Positions 1-9,271 of a stretch of 64,000 bases of DNA are shown piece by piece. The DNA comes from Marinitoga lauensis (GTDB lineage Bacteria > Thermotogota > Thermotogae > Petrotogales > Petrotogaceae). The DNA is taken from assembly GCF_004135675.1 (NCBI RefSeq), contig NZ_QHLX01000001.1, positions 186,001-250,000 on the forward strand, in the 5' to 3' direction. The number at the start of each line of letters is the position of its first letter. Positions within the stretch are counted from its first letter, which is position 1. The position numbers and the translations under genes were made by a program. The notes beneath the pieces are model-generated. The model was not told where the DNA came from. It saw only the letters and a program-made list of their open reading frames with translations, and searched no databases.

Positions 1-1005
1 CCTTGCTCCTCCGCCAGTGTGAACTATTCCTGCTTGTAATCCTCCCGCAATTTCAAATGTATTTTCATATTCTAACTTTGCCAGATCGCTATTTAATTTA
101 TTTATTATTTCTCTTGTTCTTGCAAAAACTATTTTGTTTAATAAATTTTGAGTAGTATATTCATAATGATCTCCAACTAAACTTAAATAATCAATTTTTT
201 TCACTATTTTAGTATCTTGAAGACAAACTGCCTGTTCTTCTAATAATCTCAAAGCTTCTTTTTCAGAAGTTTTTAATACATGCATTATATCTTTTAAAAC
301 ATATTCCATTCCAACTTCAAAATCTAAATAAAATTTAGGTATTCCATCTTTAAAGATCAGCATTCTGGCCTTTGAATGTCCTAAATCCACAACCCCAACT
401 CCAAGATTTCTATCAGAAGTATTGGTTACACCATATGCTGAAGCTAATGTGGAATCATATATTGGTATTTCACCTTCTATTAAATTTTTTATTGTGTTTC
501 TAATTGGCGCAAAAGAATTTTCAGGTACCCATACAACATTTATAAGTGCATTTAAACTATAATTAGCAACAAAAGCAACTGGATTTTTTACCTTTTTATC
601 ATCAACCTCAAAATTGACAAATTTAATATCCAAAACTTCTTTATTTAATTCTGAGTATTTTTGCTGAATATTAGATTTTATTTTTTCTAAATCCCCTTCG
701 GTTATTTCTTTAGGTTCTGAAAACTCCAACGTATAGCCTTCTCTTGAAATTTTTAATTCATTTGTAGCATAAGATAATACTATTTCTATTTCTTTAGCTT
801 TATTATTTTCTCCTTCAAGAGTATAAATTACATTCTCTATTTTTCTTCGCAAAGCTCTAACATCCTGTACCTGTCCTTTTACTATTCCTTCAGCCTGTTC
901 TATAGCCTTAGAAACAAGTTGATAACTATTTTTAGTTTCTTCTAATGCAATTCCTTTTATAAAATAATTTCCTACATCAATTGCATAAATAACCTTTCTG
1001 GCCAT
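1..1005 (-). CDS. ftsA: FtsA-like cell division ATPase (3' end cut by window edge)
   Basis: An actin-fold ATPase of the FtsA type, which anchors FtsZ to the inner membrane at the division site. The reading frame opens at ATG 1005 behind a strong AGGAGGG site and runs off the left edge, giving 335 residues. Near the N-terminus it has the phosphate-1 motif YAIDVGNYFIKGIA; around residue 215 is the second phosphate motif (GVGVVDLGHSKARM), and at the cut end an adenosine motif beginning IVHTGGGA. These motifs are typical of FtsA/MreB/Hsp70-fold proteins. It lies directly downstream of a one-TM protein and gyrB on the same strand. A PilM-type protein is the main alternative; the SHS2-like insertion between the phosphate motifs favours FtsA. 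Confidence 0.75.
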   Translation of the reverse strand, partial: MARKVIYAIDVGNYFIKGIALEETKNSYQLVSKAIEQAEGIVKGQVQDVRALRRKIENVIYTLEGENNKAKEIEIVLSYATNELKISREGYTLEFSEPKEITEGDLEKIKSNIQQKYSELNKEVLDIKFVNFEVDDKKVKNPVAFVANYSLNALINVVWVPENSFAPIRNTIKNLIEGEIPIYDSTLASAYGVTNTSDRNLGVGVVDLGHSKARMLIFKDGIPKFYLDFEVGMEYVLKDIMHVLKTSEKEALRLLEEQAVCLQDTKIVKKIDYLSLVGDHYEYTTQNLLNKIVFARTREIINKLNSDLAKLEYENTFEIAGGLQAGIVHTGGGAR

Positions 1006-1015
1006 TTTATCCCTC

Positions 1016-1486
1016 CTAATAAATGCTAATTAAGCTACCTCCAGAGAGAAGATAATAATTCCCCGGTTCATATTTTTCTAATTTATTTATTATATCTTTA
1101 AAATGATTTACAACATCTTGCCATGAATTAAATAATATTTTATAACCAATATTTATATACAATATTTTTTGTTTAAAATCTATCCTTGATATATAATTCA
1201 ACTGATTTAATGTTAATTCTGATATTTCATTTCTATGAATTAAATAATCCTTTAAATCTATAAGCGGATAGCCAACAATAGGAACATCAGAAATTTTAAA
1301 AATTATTTCATCTTTACTTAAAAGAAGATACCTTCTATTAAATTTTACCACACATATAGGTTGTTGTGTTGCATAATGATTTCTTACCTGTTGAGTTTTT
1401 GTAACAAAAAATTGCGAACCTATATAAAAAATAATAAATACGTATAGCATTGATACTACTAATAATAAAGAACGAGAAACACTCAT
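1016..1486 (-). CDS. Small bitopic membrane protein, possible divergent FtsQ
   Basis: A 156-residue protein I do not recognise from its sequence. It has one hydrophobic segment at residues 7-28 with few charges before it, then a mainly polar, beta-rich extracytoplasmic region of about 125 residues. That topology, and its place immediately upstream of ftsA with a 10-bp gap, resembles FtsQ/DivIB, which precedes ftsA in many division clusters. It is shorter than ordinary FtsQ (about 250 residues) and I see no clear POTRA motif, so this is inference from position and topology only. Its start codon (1486) is two bases from the gyrB stop, so the two are surely cotranscribed. Confidence 0.6.
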   Translation of the reverse strand: MSVSRSLLLVVSMLYVFIIFYIGSQFFVTKTQQVRNHYATQQPICVVKFNRRYLLLSKDEIIFKISDVPIVGYPLIDLKDYLIHRNEISELTLNQLNYISRIDFKQKILYINIGYKILFNSWQDVVNHFKDIINKLEKYEPGNYYLLSGGSLISIY

Positions 1487-1487
1487 T

Positions 1488-3410
1488 TTAAATATCTAAC
1501 TCCTTAACCTTTAAAGCATGTTCTTCAATAAACTCTCTTCTTGAAGATGGGTCACTACCCATTAATATTTCTAAAATTTCTTCTGTTTCAACAAGATCAT
1601 CAATGTTTATTCTAATTAATTTTCTTTTTGCAGGGTCCATTGTTGTATCCCATAATTGATCAGCATTCATTTCACCAAGACCTTTATATCTTTGAAGTGA
1701 ATATTTTGGATATTCTTTTTTTAATTCTTCTAATTCCTCATCACTATATAGATATGTTTCAAATTTTCCAGATTTAAATTTGTATAGTGGAGGCTGTGCT
1801 GCATATATTCTACCTTCTTTTATTAATTCAGGCATAAATCTAAAGAACAATGCCAATAGCAATGTTCTAATATGTGCACCATCAACATCAGCATCAGTCA
1901 TAATTATAATCTTACCATATCTTAATTTTTTTATATTAAAGTTTTCTCCAATTCCTGTTCCAATTGCAGATATAATATTAGAAACCTGTTCATTCTTCAT
2001 TAATCTTTCTATATCATGTTTTTCTACATTTATAATTTTACCTCGCAATGGTAAAATTGCCTGAAAATTTCTATCTCTTGCTGATTTAGCATTTCCACCA
2101 GCTGAATTACCTTCAACTATAAACAATTCTGTTTCATCCAAATTTGTTGAAGTACAATCAGCCAATTTACCCGGTAACGGAGAATTTTCAAAAATAGATT
2201 TCCTTTTTACTTTATCTCTGGCCTTTCTTGCATTTATACGAGCCCTTGCAGCTTCTTTAATACGTTCGAAAATCATTTTTGTATCTTTAGGATGTGAATC
2301 TAAATATTTAATCAAATATTCCGATAATACTTCATTTACAGCAACTCTTACTTCTTTACTTCCTAATTTAGCTTTTGTTTGACCTTCAAAAACAGGATCT
2401 GGGAGTTTAATACTTATGATAGCAATTAGCCCTTCTCTTACATCCTCTCCTGTAAAATTCTCATCTTTTTCTTTTAAAACACCTGTTTTCCTGGCATACT
2501 CATTCATTAGCCTTGTTAATGTGGCTTTAAAAGCAGATTCATGTTCTCCACCTTCTATAGTTCTTATATTATTTACATAACTATAAATATGTGGAAAATC
2601 ATTTCTGGTGTACATCATTGAAAACTCTACTATAATATCAGAAAAATTCTTACCTCTTGGGTTTTTTACTGCACCTTTTCCGAAAATAGGATTTTCATGA
2701 ATTGGAATTTTTTTATTTTTCTTTACAAGAAATTCCAGAAATTCTGAAATTCCCTTTTCAAATTTAAAAACATTCTTTTTGTTTCTTTTTTCATCTATAA
2801 ATTCTATTTCCAATCCCGGATTTAAAAATGCTAATTCTCTTAATCTATTTTCAATTATTTGCCCTTCTACTTCGATATCTCCATTTTCAAAAATCTCAGG
2901 ATCTGGTTTAAATTTAATATATGTTCCAGTTTTGTTTGTATCACCTAATATTTCTACTTCAGTTACCTTAATTCCTCGAGAATATTTTTGATAATATATT
3001 TTTCCATTTCTATGCACCCAAACTTCTAAATATTCTGATAAAGCATTTACAACTGAAGCTCCAACACCATGCAACCCTCCGCTAATTTTATAAGTGGCAT
3101 TATCAAATTTTCCTCCTGCATGCAATGTTGTAAATACTACCTCAAGCGTGTCTTTTTTTTCAGTTGGATGGGGGCCAACTGGGATACCTCTTCCATTATC
3201 TTTTACTTCTATTGAATCATCGCTATTTATTTTAACAATAATTTTTGTACAAAAACCACTCATATATTCATCAACACTATTATCAACTATTTCATAAACC
3301 AGATGATTTAGCCCTGGTTTTCCAATAGAACCTATATACATTCCAGGTCTTTTTCTTACTGGTTCTAATCCTTTTAATACTTTAATATTTTCTTGTGAAT
3401 ATTGACTCAT
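1488..3410 (-). CDS. gyrB: DNA gyrase subunit B
   Basis: ATPase subunit of the type II topoisomerase that introduces negative supercoils. The 640-residue length is normal for the short GyrB class. The N-terminal GHKL ATPase shows DNSVDEYMSG, DNGRGIPVGPHP and GGLHGVGASVVNALS; the Toprim domain shows the catalytic Glu in FIVEGNSAGG and the metal site in TDADVDGAHIRTL; the C-terminus has the GyrB tail YKGLGEMNADQLW. ATG 3410 sits 7 bp after GGAGGTG, so I prefer it to the TTG one codon earlier. The usual EGDSAGG reads EGNSAGG here; the catalytic Glu is kept. The gene overlaps the DUF721 gene by one base. ParE is the alternative but the neighbours and tail fit GyrB. Confidence 0.95.
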   Translation of the reverse strand: MSQYSQENIKVLKGLEPVRKRPGMYIGSIGKPGLNHLVYEIVDNSVDEYMSGFCTKIIVKINSDDSIEVKDNGRGIPVGPHPTEKKDTLEVVFTTLHAGGKFDNATYKISGGLHGVGASVVNALSEYLEVWVHRNGKIYYQKYSRGIKVTEVEILGDTNKTGTYIKFKPDPEIFENGDIEVEGQIIENRLRELAFLNPGLEIEFIDEKRNKKNVFKFEKGISEFLEFLVKKNKKIPIHENPIFGKGAVKNPRGKNFSDIIVEFSMMYTRNDFPHIYSYVNNIRTIEGGEHESAFKATLTRLMNEYARKTGVLKEKDENFTGEDVREGLIAIISIKLPDPVFEGQTKAKLGSKEVRVAVNEVLSEYLIKYLDSHPKDTKMIFERIKEAARARINARKARDKVKRKSIFENSPLPGKLADCTSTNLDETELFIVEGNSAGGNAKSARDRNFQAILPLRGKIINVEKHDIERLMKNEQVSNIISAIGTGIGENFNIKKLRYGKIIIMTDADVDGAHIRTLLLALFFRFMPELIKEGRIYAAQPPLYKFKSGKFETYLYSDEELEELKKEYPKYSLQRYKGLGEMNADQLWDTTMDPAKRKLIRINIDDLVETEEILEILMGSDPSSRREFIEEHALKVKELDI

Positions 3411-3706
3411 CAATCAACACCTCCGGAAAATTTTATATTTATTATCTTGTCATATTTCAGTTTATTATTAATATCTCTTAAGATTTTTTTCTTTTTAAAA
3501 ATTATTTCCTGTTTAATATAATTGTTTTCTATATACAAAAAAAGTGTGGAGGTCTTTAAATCTACATTAACCACCTCCACTGAGGTAAATCCATATTTGT
3601 CAAAAATTTTTTTTATTATTTGCTTCAAATCTTTCATCAGTAATATCTTTTTTAATACATTATTCTTATTACTTACTTCTTTAAAAATATCATTAAAATC
3701 TTGCAT
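3410..3706 (-). CDS. DUF721 (DciA-like) protein
   Basis: A 98-residue protein of the DUF721 type, a family that includes DciA, the helicase loader found in bacteria lacking DnaC/DnaI. The family often sits next to gyrB or recF, as here, where it directly precedes gyrB on the same strand with coordinates that touch. The core seen is a basic helical N-terminus followed by a beta hairpin (SVEVVNVDLKTSTLFLYIEN) and a C-terminal IINIKFSGG. I choose ATG 3706 (MQDFNDIF), behind GGGATT, because the longer open frame upstream encodes the tail of the neighbouring aminotransferase in another frame. Loader function is inference. Confidence 0.6.
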   Translation of the reverse strand: MQDFNDIFKEVSNKNNVLKKILLMKDLKQIIKKIFDKYGFTSVEVVNVDLKTSTLFLYIENNYIKQEIIFKKKKILRDINNKLKYDKIINIKFSGGVD

Positions 3707-3707
3707 T

Positions 3708-4528
3708 TTAATCCCAATAAGTATTATTATTAATAATGAAATCTTGCCAGTAATTAATAAGTGTTTCAGTCGTAATACCTGGCGCATTAAATGTAAAGTT
3801 TGGAACTATCCTTCTAACAGGAACTATTCCAACACTTGTGTGAGTCAAAAAAATTTCATCAGCAGAAAGCAATTCCCAAACTTCTATATTCCTTTCCTCA
3901 AAATCTATATTAAAACTTTTTACTAAATCCAAAACTATTTTTCTTGTTATCCCGGTAATATTCCGGCAGATAATGGTGGAGTAGTAATAACTCCAGCGGT
4001 AACAATAAAAATATTAGATTTTGTACCTTCAGTAACATATCCAAATTCATTTAACACTACAGCATCATAATAGGCATTATACTTTTGTCTCAAATACATG
4101 CCATAACCATTTAATGATGTTTTTACATAATAAGGGATTACAGGATTTTTTGGTTTTCTTTCACGAGATATTGTGAGTACAACACCACTTTCCCTTAAAT
4201 CATCTATTTCTATCATTGGCTCTATAAAAGCATAAAATGATTTTTTATTAGAAGTATATTTATTTAACATCAATTTAATTCTAACATCATTTTTGCAATT
4301 CAATTTTTCTATTCCTTCATTTAATATGTTTTTTAATTCCGCATATTCAGGAACTTCTAATCCTAAAAACATTGCGGATTTCTTTAATCTTTCATAATGA
4401 AAACGTAAGGCAAAAATATTTTTATTATAGGTTCTTAAAGTCTCATAAGTTGAATACCCATTAAAAAGCGAATAGTCTTCATTTTCATACTTTGTTTTTT
4501 CTATCCATTTTTGCGTATTATAAAACAT
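3708..4528 (-). CDS. Class IV PLP aminotransferase (aminodeoxychorismate lyase or branched-chain type), one-base frameshift
   Basis: A fold-type IV PLP enzyme of the PabC/IlvE/D-amino-acid transaminase family. Residues FNGYSTYETLRTYN, the lysine in YYVKTSLNGYGMYL, and the cofactor loop VTEGTKSNIFIV are characteristic. The frame breaks near 3949: after SAGILPG a stop appears, while the adjacent frame continues ITRKIVLDL and runs to NYWQDF at the end. Adding one A (GGGATAAC to GGGAATAAC) restores a single 273-residue protein, the normal family length. The start overlaps the 3' end of mtaB by 11 bp. Active-site residues do not let me separate folate (PabC) from branched-chain use; the unusual genomic setting gives no help. 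Confidence 0.8.
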
Positions 4529-5810
4529 AAGAAATCACTCCAGTGTTTTCAATATTATTAACCTTTACATTATAAAATGCATTATTAATTAAGTTTTTTT
4601 CTATTTTATGATAAATATAATATTCATCATATCCAAAACTTTCATTTTTATTTACCTTTTCTATTAAAACCTTTGTATTTTTGCCCTTCAACTCATTTAA
4701 ATACCTATTTGTTGAAATATTTATATGTTTTTGTAATTCTTTCATTCGTTCTTTTTTTATATTTCCAGGTATTTGATTTTTCATTCGAGATGCTTTAGTA
4801 TTTGGCCTATTTGAATATCTAAAAGCATGAACCCTCGAAAAATTATATATATTCAAAAAAGATATTAATTTTTGAAAATCTTTTTCACTTTCCCCAGGAA
4901 ATCCTACAATCAAATCAGCTGATACAGAAAAAGATGAATTTATTGAATAAATCATATCAAATAAATTATATAAATATTTTTCTGTATATTTTCTTCCCAT
5001 ATTTCTTAAAATATTATCCGAAACATGTTGTAATGACAGGTGAATATGTTTTTCAAAAATAGGACTTTCATTTAATATTCTAATTATTTCTTCATCAATA
5101 AAATCTGGATATAATGAGCTAATTCTAAACCTGATTTCCTCATTGTTATACTTTTCATTTAAATCATATATCAATTTTTTCAAATTATAATCAGTACTAT
5201 AACCAAAATAAGAAAGATTTATTCCGGTAAATACTATCTCTTTAATACCTTCCTTATATATCTCATTTACTTTTTTGAATATATCCTCTTTATCAACACT
5301 TCTAATCTTATTACCTCTTGCAAAAATAATTCTACAATAACTACAAAATTCAAGACATCCTTCTTCAATTGGAAGAAAGTATCTTGAATAAGAACTATAT
5401 GGTTTAGAAGGAATAAAAACTTTTTCTTCTAATTTATTCCAATATATTTTATCTACAAATATCCCTGTTTTATCAATATACTTATCAATATATTTCTTTT
5501 CAAGATTCCCAAGAATCAGATCAGCTCCTGCATTTTTTAGTGCTTCAACATTTGTATGCGAATAACACCCAACAACTATAACCTTTTTATTTTTATTTTT
5601 TCTTTTTATTCCTCTTATTAATTGTTTAATCTTTCTCTCCGCTTCCGAAGTTACAGTACAAGAATTTATCAATACATATCCACTATTACTATCTTTTTTG
5701 TCATAAGAAACATCAAAATTAATATGCTCTAATTTTTCTCCAATAAATTCACTTTCTGCTTGATTTAATTTGCAACCAAAAGTAATAATATTTATTTTTT
5801 TTATACTCAC
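4518..5810 (-). CDS. mtaB: tRNA t6A37 methylthiotransferase MtaB-like radical SAM enzyme
   Basis: Methylthiolates N6-threonylcarbamoyladenosine at position 37 of tRNA. The protein (430 residues) has the N-terminal UPF0004 domain with three cluster cysteines (TFGCKLNQAE, NSCTVTSEAE, VVGCYSH), the radical SAM motif in EEGCLEFCSYCR around residue 150, and the SAM-binding stretch ending in LIVGFPGESEKDF. The NSCTVT and GCKLNQ forms fit MtaB better than MiaB (which has TLGCQMN). The C-terminal TRAM domain is short and degenerate. The GTG start at 5810 overlaps the stop of the upstream CBS gene (GTGA), typical translational coupling. Confidence 0.85.
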   Translation of the reverse strand: MSIKKINIITFGCKLNQAESEFIGEKLEHINFDVSYDKKDSNSGYVLINSCTVTSEAERKIKQLIRGIKRKNKNKKVIVVGCYSHTNVEALKNAGADLILGNLEKKYIDKYIDKTGIFVDKIYWNKLEEKVFIPSKPYSSYSRYFLPIEEGCLEFCSYCRIIFARGNKIRSVDKEDIFKKVNEIYKEGIKEIVFTGINLSYFGYSTDYNLKKLIYDLNEKYNNEEIRFRISSLYPDFIDEEIIRILNESPIFEKHIHLSLQHVSDNILRNMGRKYTEKYLYNLFDMIYSINSSFSVSADLIVGFPGESEKDFQKLISFLNIYNFSRVHAFRYSNRPNTKASRMKNQIPGNIKKERMKELQKHINISTNRYLNELKGKNTKVLIEKVNKNESFGYDEYYIYHKIEKNLINNAFYNVKVNNIENTGVISYVL

Positions 5811-6265
5811 GATTCTTCCAATATCCCCTTTGCTGCAAGACTCAATAATTTAATTCTTCTAACAATACCAACTAATCTATTATCATAATCTACCACAGGC
5901 ACTATTTTTAAACTATTTTTTATTATCACATCTGCCACATGCAGAGCTGTATCATCATAATAAACTTTTGTCGGGTTTTTTTCCATTATTTCAGAAACGG
6001 GTTTATGTAAAATACTTCCTAATCCTTTTATAAATTGCTGTGAGTCAGGAATAAATGATGTGGATTGCATTAAAGAAAGATATCCTGGTATAGATGCTTT
6101 TATAACCATAGATTCACTTAACAAACCTACAAGGTGAAATTCTTTATCAACAATGGGTAAAGCTGAATATCCATGTCTTTCACATAAAGTAATAAACCTT
6201 TCTATAGTAACATCTACCACCAAAGATGTAACATCCTTTAGCATAATATCTTCTACTCTCATCAT
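5807..6265 (-). CDS. CBS-domain pair protein
   Basis: A 152-residue stand-alone pair of CBS domains, a module that senses adenine nucleotides or SAM. The first repeat covers about residues 1-65 (VEDIMLKDVTSL ... LSESMVIKAS), the second about 85-150 (VSEIMEKNPTKVYYDDTALHVADVI ... KIVPVVDYDNRLVGIV). No other domain is attached. The start overlaps the stop of the PfkB kinase (ATGA) and the end overlaps mtaB, so the three are one transcription unit. It might act on the kinase next door, but nothing in the sequence proves this. Confidence 0.8.
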   Translation of the reverse strand: MMRVEDIMLKDVTSLVVDVTIERFITLCERHGYSALPIVDKEFHLVGLLSESMVIKASIPGYLSLMQSTSFIPDSQQFIKGLGSILHKPVSEIMEKNPTKVYYDDTALHVADVIIKNSLKIVPVVDYDNRLVGIVRRIKLLSLAAKGILEES

Positions 6266-7218
6266 TTCACCTTCTTTGTTTCAAAATAATCAAGATATTT
6301 ATTAATTTCTTCTTTACTTTCAATATATTTTTCTATATGATGTACTTTGGCAATAGCTGTTGCCATACCAAATTTTGCAGCCTCAAGATAATTATAGCCA
6401 TTATTTAATATATAATAAATTATACCAGTCATAAATGAATCTCCAACACCAAACAAATGAGATCTATCGACTTTTTCATTTACTGCAAATAGCCACACGC
6501 CGTCATTTGTAGCAATAATATCTCCCTCAACATGATAACTTAGAACAGCCAATTTTGCTCCATGTTTAATAATATCTTCTGCAGCATAAATATAATCATC
6601 CAATTCTTTTAATTCTCTATCAAAATATTTCTTTTCTTTCCTTAAATCAACTCTTACAACCATTGGACAGGATTTTTCTAGTGCTTCATTAAAATGCTCT
6701 CCATTTGCTTCCATATAAGTTGTAATACCATTCTTTTTAGCTAATGAAAATAATGTAGCATAAATATCTTTAGGCACATTTGGTGGAACACTACCAGAAA
6801 TTAAAACATGTTCAACTAATGATAAAGAATTCTCATATCTTTGAATTAAATGCTCAATATCAACGTCAGTAACTTTCGGACCACTAGAATTGATTTGAGT
6901 TATTGTATGATTTACTAAATCCAGAATTGCAATATTTTCACGTGTTTCTTCTTCCACAAAAATAAAATTAGATGTAATGTTTCTATCTTCTAATAATTTT
7001 TCAAGAAAAACTCTTCCAATAAATCCTCCCAAAAAACCCAAAGCCATATTTTCCACACCTAATTTACTAAGCATTTTAGAGACATTTACACCTTTCCCAC
7101 CTGGTTCCATAAAAGCATTCGATGGATTTGAAATCCTAAACATTTTACCGCATTTGAAATTTTCTACAATTATCTCTCTATCAAGAGAGGGATTTAAGGT
7201 TACAGTCATTACATCCAT
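6262..7218 (-). CDS. PfkB-family sugar-phosphate kinase, 1-phosphofructokinase-like
   Basis: ATP-dependent kinase of the FruK/LacC branch of the PfkB family, acting on fructose 1-phosphate or tagatose 6-phosphate. It opens with the branch signature VTLNPSLDREI, has the glycine pair in MEPGGKGVNVSKMLSKLG and the catalytic segment FGVGDSFMTG with the base aspartate kept (the usual form is GAGDSF). There is no PTS gene nearby, so the substrate is uncertain. I use ATG 7218, seven bases after AGGGG, rather than the TTG at 7224. It is first in a unit with the CBS gene and mtaB. Length 318 residues is normal. Confidence 0.75.
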   Translation of the reverse strand: MDVMTVTLNPSLDREIIVENFKCGKMFRISNPSNAFMEPGGKGVNVSKMLSKLGVENMALGFLGGFIGRVFLEKLLEDRNITSNFIFVEEETRENIAILDLVNHTITQINSSGPKVTDVDIEHLIQRYENSLSLVEHVLISGSVPPNVPKDIYATLFSLAKKNGITTYMEANGEHFNEALEKSCPMVVRVDLRKEKKYFDRELKELDDYIYAAEDIIKHGAKLAVLSYHVEGDIIATNDGVWLFAVNEKVDRSHLFGVGDSFMTGIIYYILNNGYNYLEAAKFGMATAIAKVHHIEKYIESKEEINKYLDYFETKKVK

Positions 7219-7256
7219 ATTCAAGCCCCTAAATATATAATCCTTTTTTCACTTTA

Positions 7257-7265
7257 ATTATACCA
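7257..7265 (-). promoter_or_regulatory. Candidate extended -10 promoter for the PfkB operon
   Basis: On the minus strand this reads TGGTATAAT, an extended -10 element about 40 bp before the start at 7218. No good -35 hexamer is visible, which an extended -10 can tolerate. The same nonamer occurs before several other genes in this window. Confidence 0.45.
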
Positions 7266-7335
7266 CAAATCATTTAATTATATACAAAGATTATTTTCTA
7301 TTTGATAATCATTTATTATGAATTAAATCGTTTCG

Positions 7336-8835
7336 TTAATATTTTCCAAATCTTTTACTTCTAACTATATTAATTATATTTTGTAAATATTTCACTTTAA
7401 ACAAAAATGTAAATAGCAAATAAATAATAGCACCTGCAAACACTAATATTACCGTATATATATTAGAAGAACTCAACATTTTTAATAAGTATAAACTCAA
7501 CAGCATCCCAGAGGTAGAAATAATAATTTTAATTACTTCAATATAATCATTTTTTGTAAAATGCACAAAAAATTCCCAACCTAATATTATCATACCAATA
7601 AACCCTGAAATGCTGGTAGCCAAACCTATGCCCGCAACCCCTATATATTTAGCTAAAATTATATCCAGAACAATATTTATTAAAACCATTACAAAAGAAA
7701 TTCTGGTTGGTTTTTTTGTATTTAATCTTGAATAATAATTTCTAACTAAAATCCCATGTATAGAATAAAATATAATTCCAATAGAATATGTGACTAAAGT
7801 AAAAGCTGTTATTAGAGTATCTTTTTCTGTAAAGCTACCTCTTTGATAAATTAATTTTATTATTTCTTTGCTTAAAATTATCAACCCTGATGATGCAGGT
7901 ATCGTTAAAAATAATGATATTAAAATCGCATCTTTGAATTCCTGTATAAATTTTTCTTTTTTATTATTAAATGATAATTTTGATAATCTAGGTAAAATCA
8001 CATTTGCTATACTAACAGAAAAAATAGCTAATGGTAATTGATATAATCTTAAAGCATATTGAATTGTTGCAACTCCTCCTTCACCTGTCCACGAAGCGAC
8101 ATTTGTATCAACAATACTATTAATATGAGAAATAGCAACACCAAAAAAAGCTGGTATAAACATTCCCATTATTTCTTTAACATATTCCTGTTTTAAAGAA
8201 AAATAGTAATGGAAATATTCTTTTTTATTCAAATAAATCAATAATGCAACCATCTGAAAAAATCCGCCTAATAAAAAACCAATAGTTGGTCCATAAATAC
8301 GTATTGAAAAAATATAAGAAAATATTATTCCTAATATGGTGAAAACATTGGTTATAGCAGGAGAAACAGCAGAAACAAAAAAATTATTTTCATGATACAA
8401 TATACCTGAAAGTATAGACCATATTGAAATAAATGTAATAAATGGAAATGTTAATTTCATAAGTTTTGAAGATAATATTAAATATTCTTTTTCAAGACCA
8501 CTGCCCAACATTTTGGCAAAAAATGGTGAGAAAAAAAATACAAAAATATATATTAAAGCTGTTATTAGAATTAAAAAATTTATAGCAGTGCTTGCAAAAA
8601 TATCAGCTTCTTTACCTTTTTTTCTGGTATATAATGGGATAAAAACAGTAGAAAAAGCCCCTTCTGCAAATATACGTCTTAGAAAGAAAGGTAACAATAT
8701 TGCTATAATATAGGCATCATATTCACCACTTCTTCCAAAATAATAGGCAAATAATATATCTCGAAATAATCCTAAAAATCTGCTCACCATTGTAGCTGAA
8801 GCAAAAATTGCTGTAAATTTCATTATATCAGACAC
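7336..8835 (-). CDS. murJ: Lipid II flippase MurJ (MviN family)
   Basis: Polytopic membrane protein of the MOP superfamily that flips the peptidoglycan precursor lipid II across the inner membrane. At 499 residues it matches the family, with about 14 hydrophobic segments. Family motifs include SRFLGLFRDILFAYYFG near the N-terminus, RRIFAEGAFSTVFIPLY at about residue 54 and the central LYQLPLAIFSVSIANVILP. The GTG start at 8835 is eight bases after AGGAGG. It is monocistronic or second after the CoA-binding gene, from which a terminator separates it. Confidence 0.9.
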   Translation of the reverse strand: MSDIMKFTAIFASATMVSRFLGLFRDILFAYYFGRSGEYDAYIIAILLPFFLRRIFAEGAFSTVFIPLYTRKKGKEADIFASTAINFLILITALIYIFVFFFSPFFAKMLGSGLEKEYLILSSKLMKLTFPFITFISIWSILSGILYHENNFFVSAVSPAITNVFTILGIIFSYIFSIRIYGPTIGFLLGGFFQMVALLIYLNKKEYFHYYFSLKQEYVKEIMGMFIPAFFGVAISHINSIVDTNVASWTGEGGVATIQYALRLYQLPLAIFSVSIANVILPRLSKLSFNNKKEKFIQEFKDAILISLFLTIPASSGLIILSKEIIKLIYQRGSFTEKDTLITAFTLVTYSIGIIFYSIHGILVRNYYSRLNTKKPTRISFVMVLINIVLDIILAKYIGVAGIGLATSISGFIGMIILGWEFFVHFTKNDYIEVIKIIISTSGMLLSLYLLKMLSSSNIYTVILVFAGAIIYLLFTFLFKVKYLQNIINIVRSKRFGKY

Positions 8836-8860
8836 AAAAACAACCTCCTATATTATAAAC

Positions 8861-8880
8861 AAAAGCCCATGCGGGCTTTT
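8861..8880 (-). terminator. Rho-independent terminator, CoA-binding gene
   Basis: Perfect 8-bp stem AAAAGCCC/GGGCTTTT with a 4-base loop, placed directly after the stop of the CoA-binding protein gene and before murJ. It is symmetric and could work in both directions. Confidence 0.75.
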
Positions 8881-8881
8881 A

Positions 8882-9259
8882 TTACATAGTTTCTACCATT
8901 ATACATTTATGAAACAAATATTCAACTTCTGGATCATTTAAAGATTCCAAATATTCTTTTATTTCATCTGATTCTGCACCTGGTTGATACCAGAATTTTT
9001 TAAAACCATTTTCATAAGCTTCTTTTGTAACTTTTAATCCTATCTTTGGCGGAACTACAAAATTAAGAATATCTACTTCTGGTAAATCTTTTACTGATTT
9101 ATATGTTTTTATACCATCTATTTCATCATAATTTGGAGTTACCGGATAAACTTCATACCCTTTAGAAACTAAGTCTTTTAATATTTTATAACCAAATTTC
9201 GATTTATTTGTTGTAGCTCCAATTAATCCAACTTTTTTTATTTTATCAATATCAAACAT
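8882..9259 (-). CDS. CoA-binding (Rossmann) domain protein
   Basis: A 125-residue single-domain protein of the CoA-binding family (YccU-like; PF13380 type), related to the N-terminal domain of succinyl-CoA synthetase alpha. It shows the nucleotide loop IGATTNKSKFGYKILKDL, the strand VYPVTPNYDEIDG, VVPPKIGLKVTKEAYENG and WYQPGAES, the last matching the family W.Q.G motif. The function of the family is poorly known. RBS AGGAGG precedes ATG 9259. It follows an AEC transporter by 12 bp on the same strand and ends at a terminator. Confidence 0.8.
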   Translation of the reverse strand: MFDIDKIKKVGLIGATTNKSKFGYKILKDLVSKGYEVYPVTPNYDEIDGIKTYKSVKDLPEVDILNFVVPPKIGLKVTKEAYENGFKKFWYQPGAESDEIKEYLESLNDPEVEYLFHKCIMVETM

Positions 9260-9271
9260 CTATACAACCTC

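Noticed and set aside
3707-3787. N-terminal extension of the DUF721 protein
   Set aside because: These codons overlap the end of the upstream aminotransferase in another frame; ATG 3706 has a ribosome binding site.
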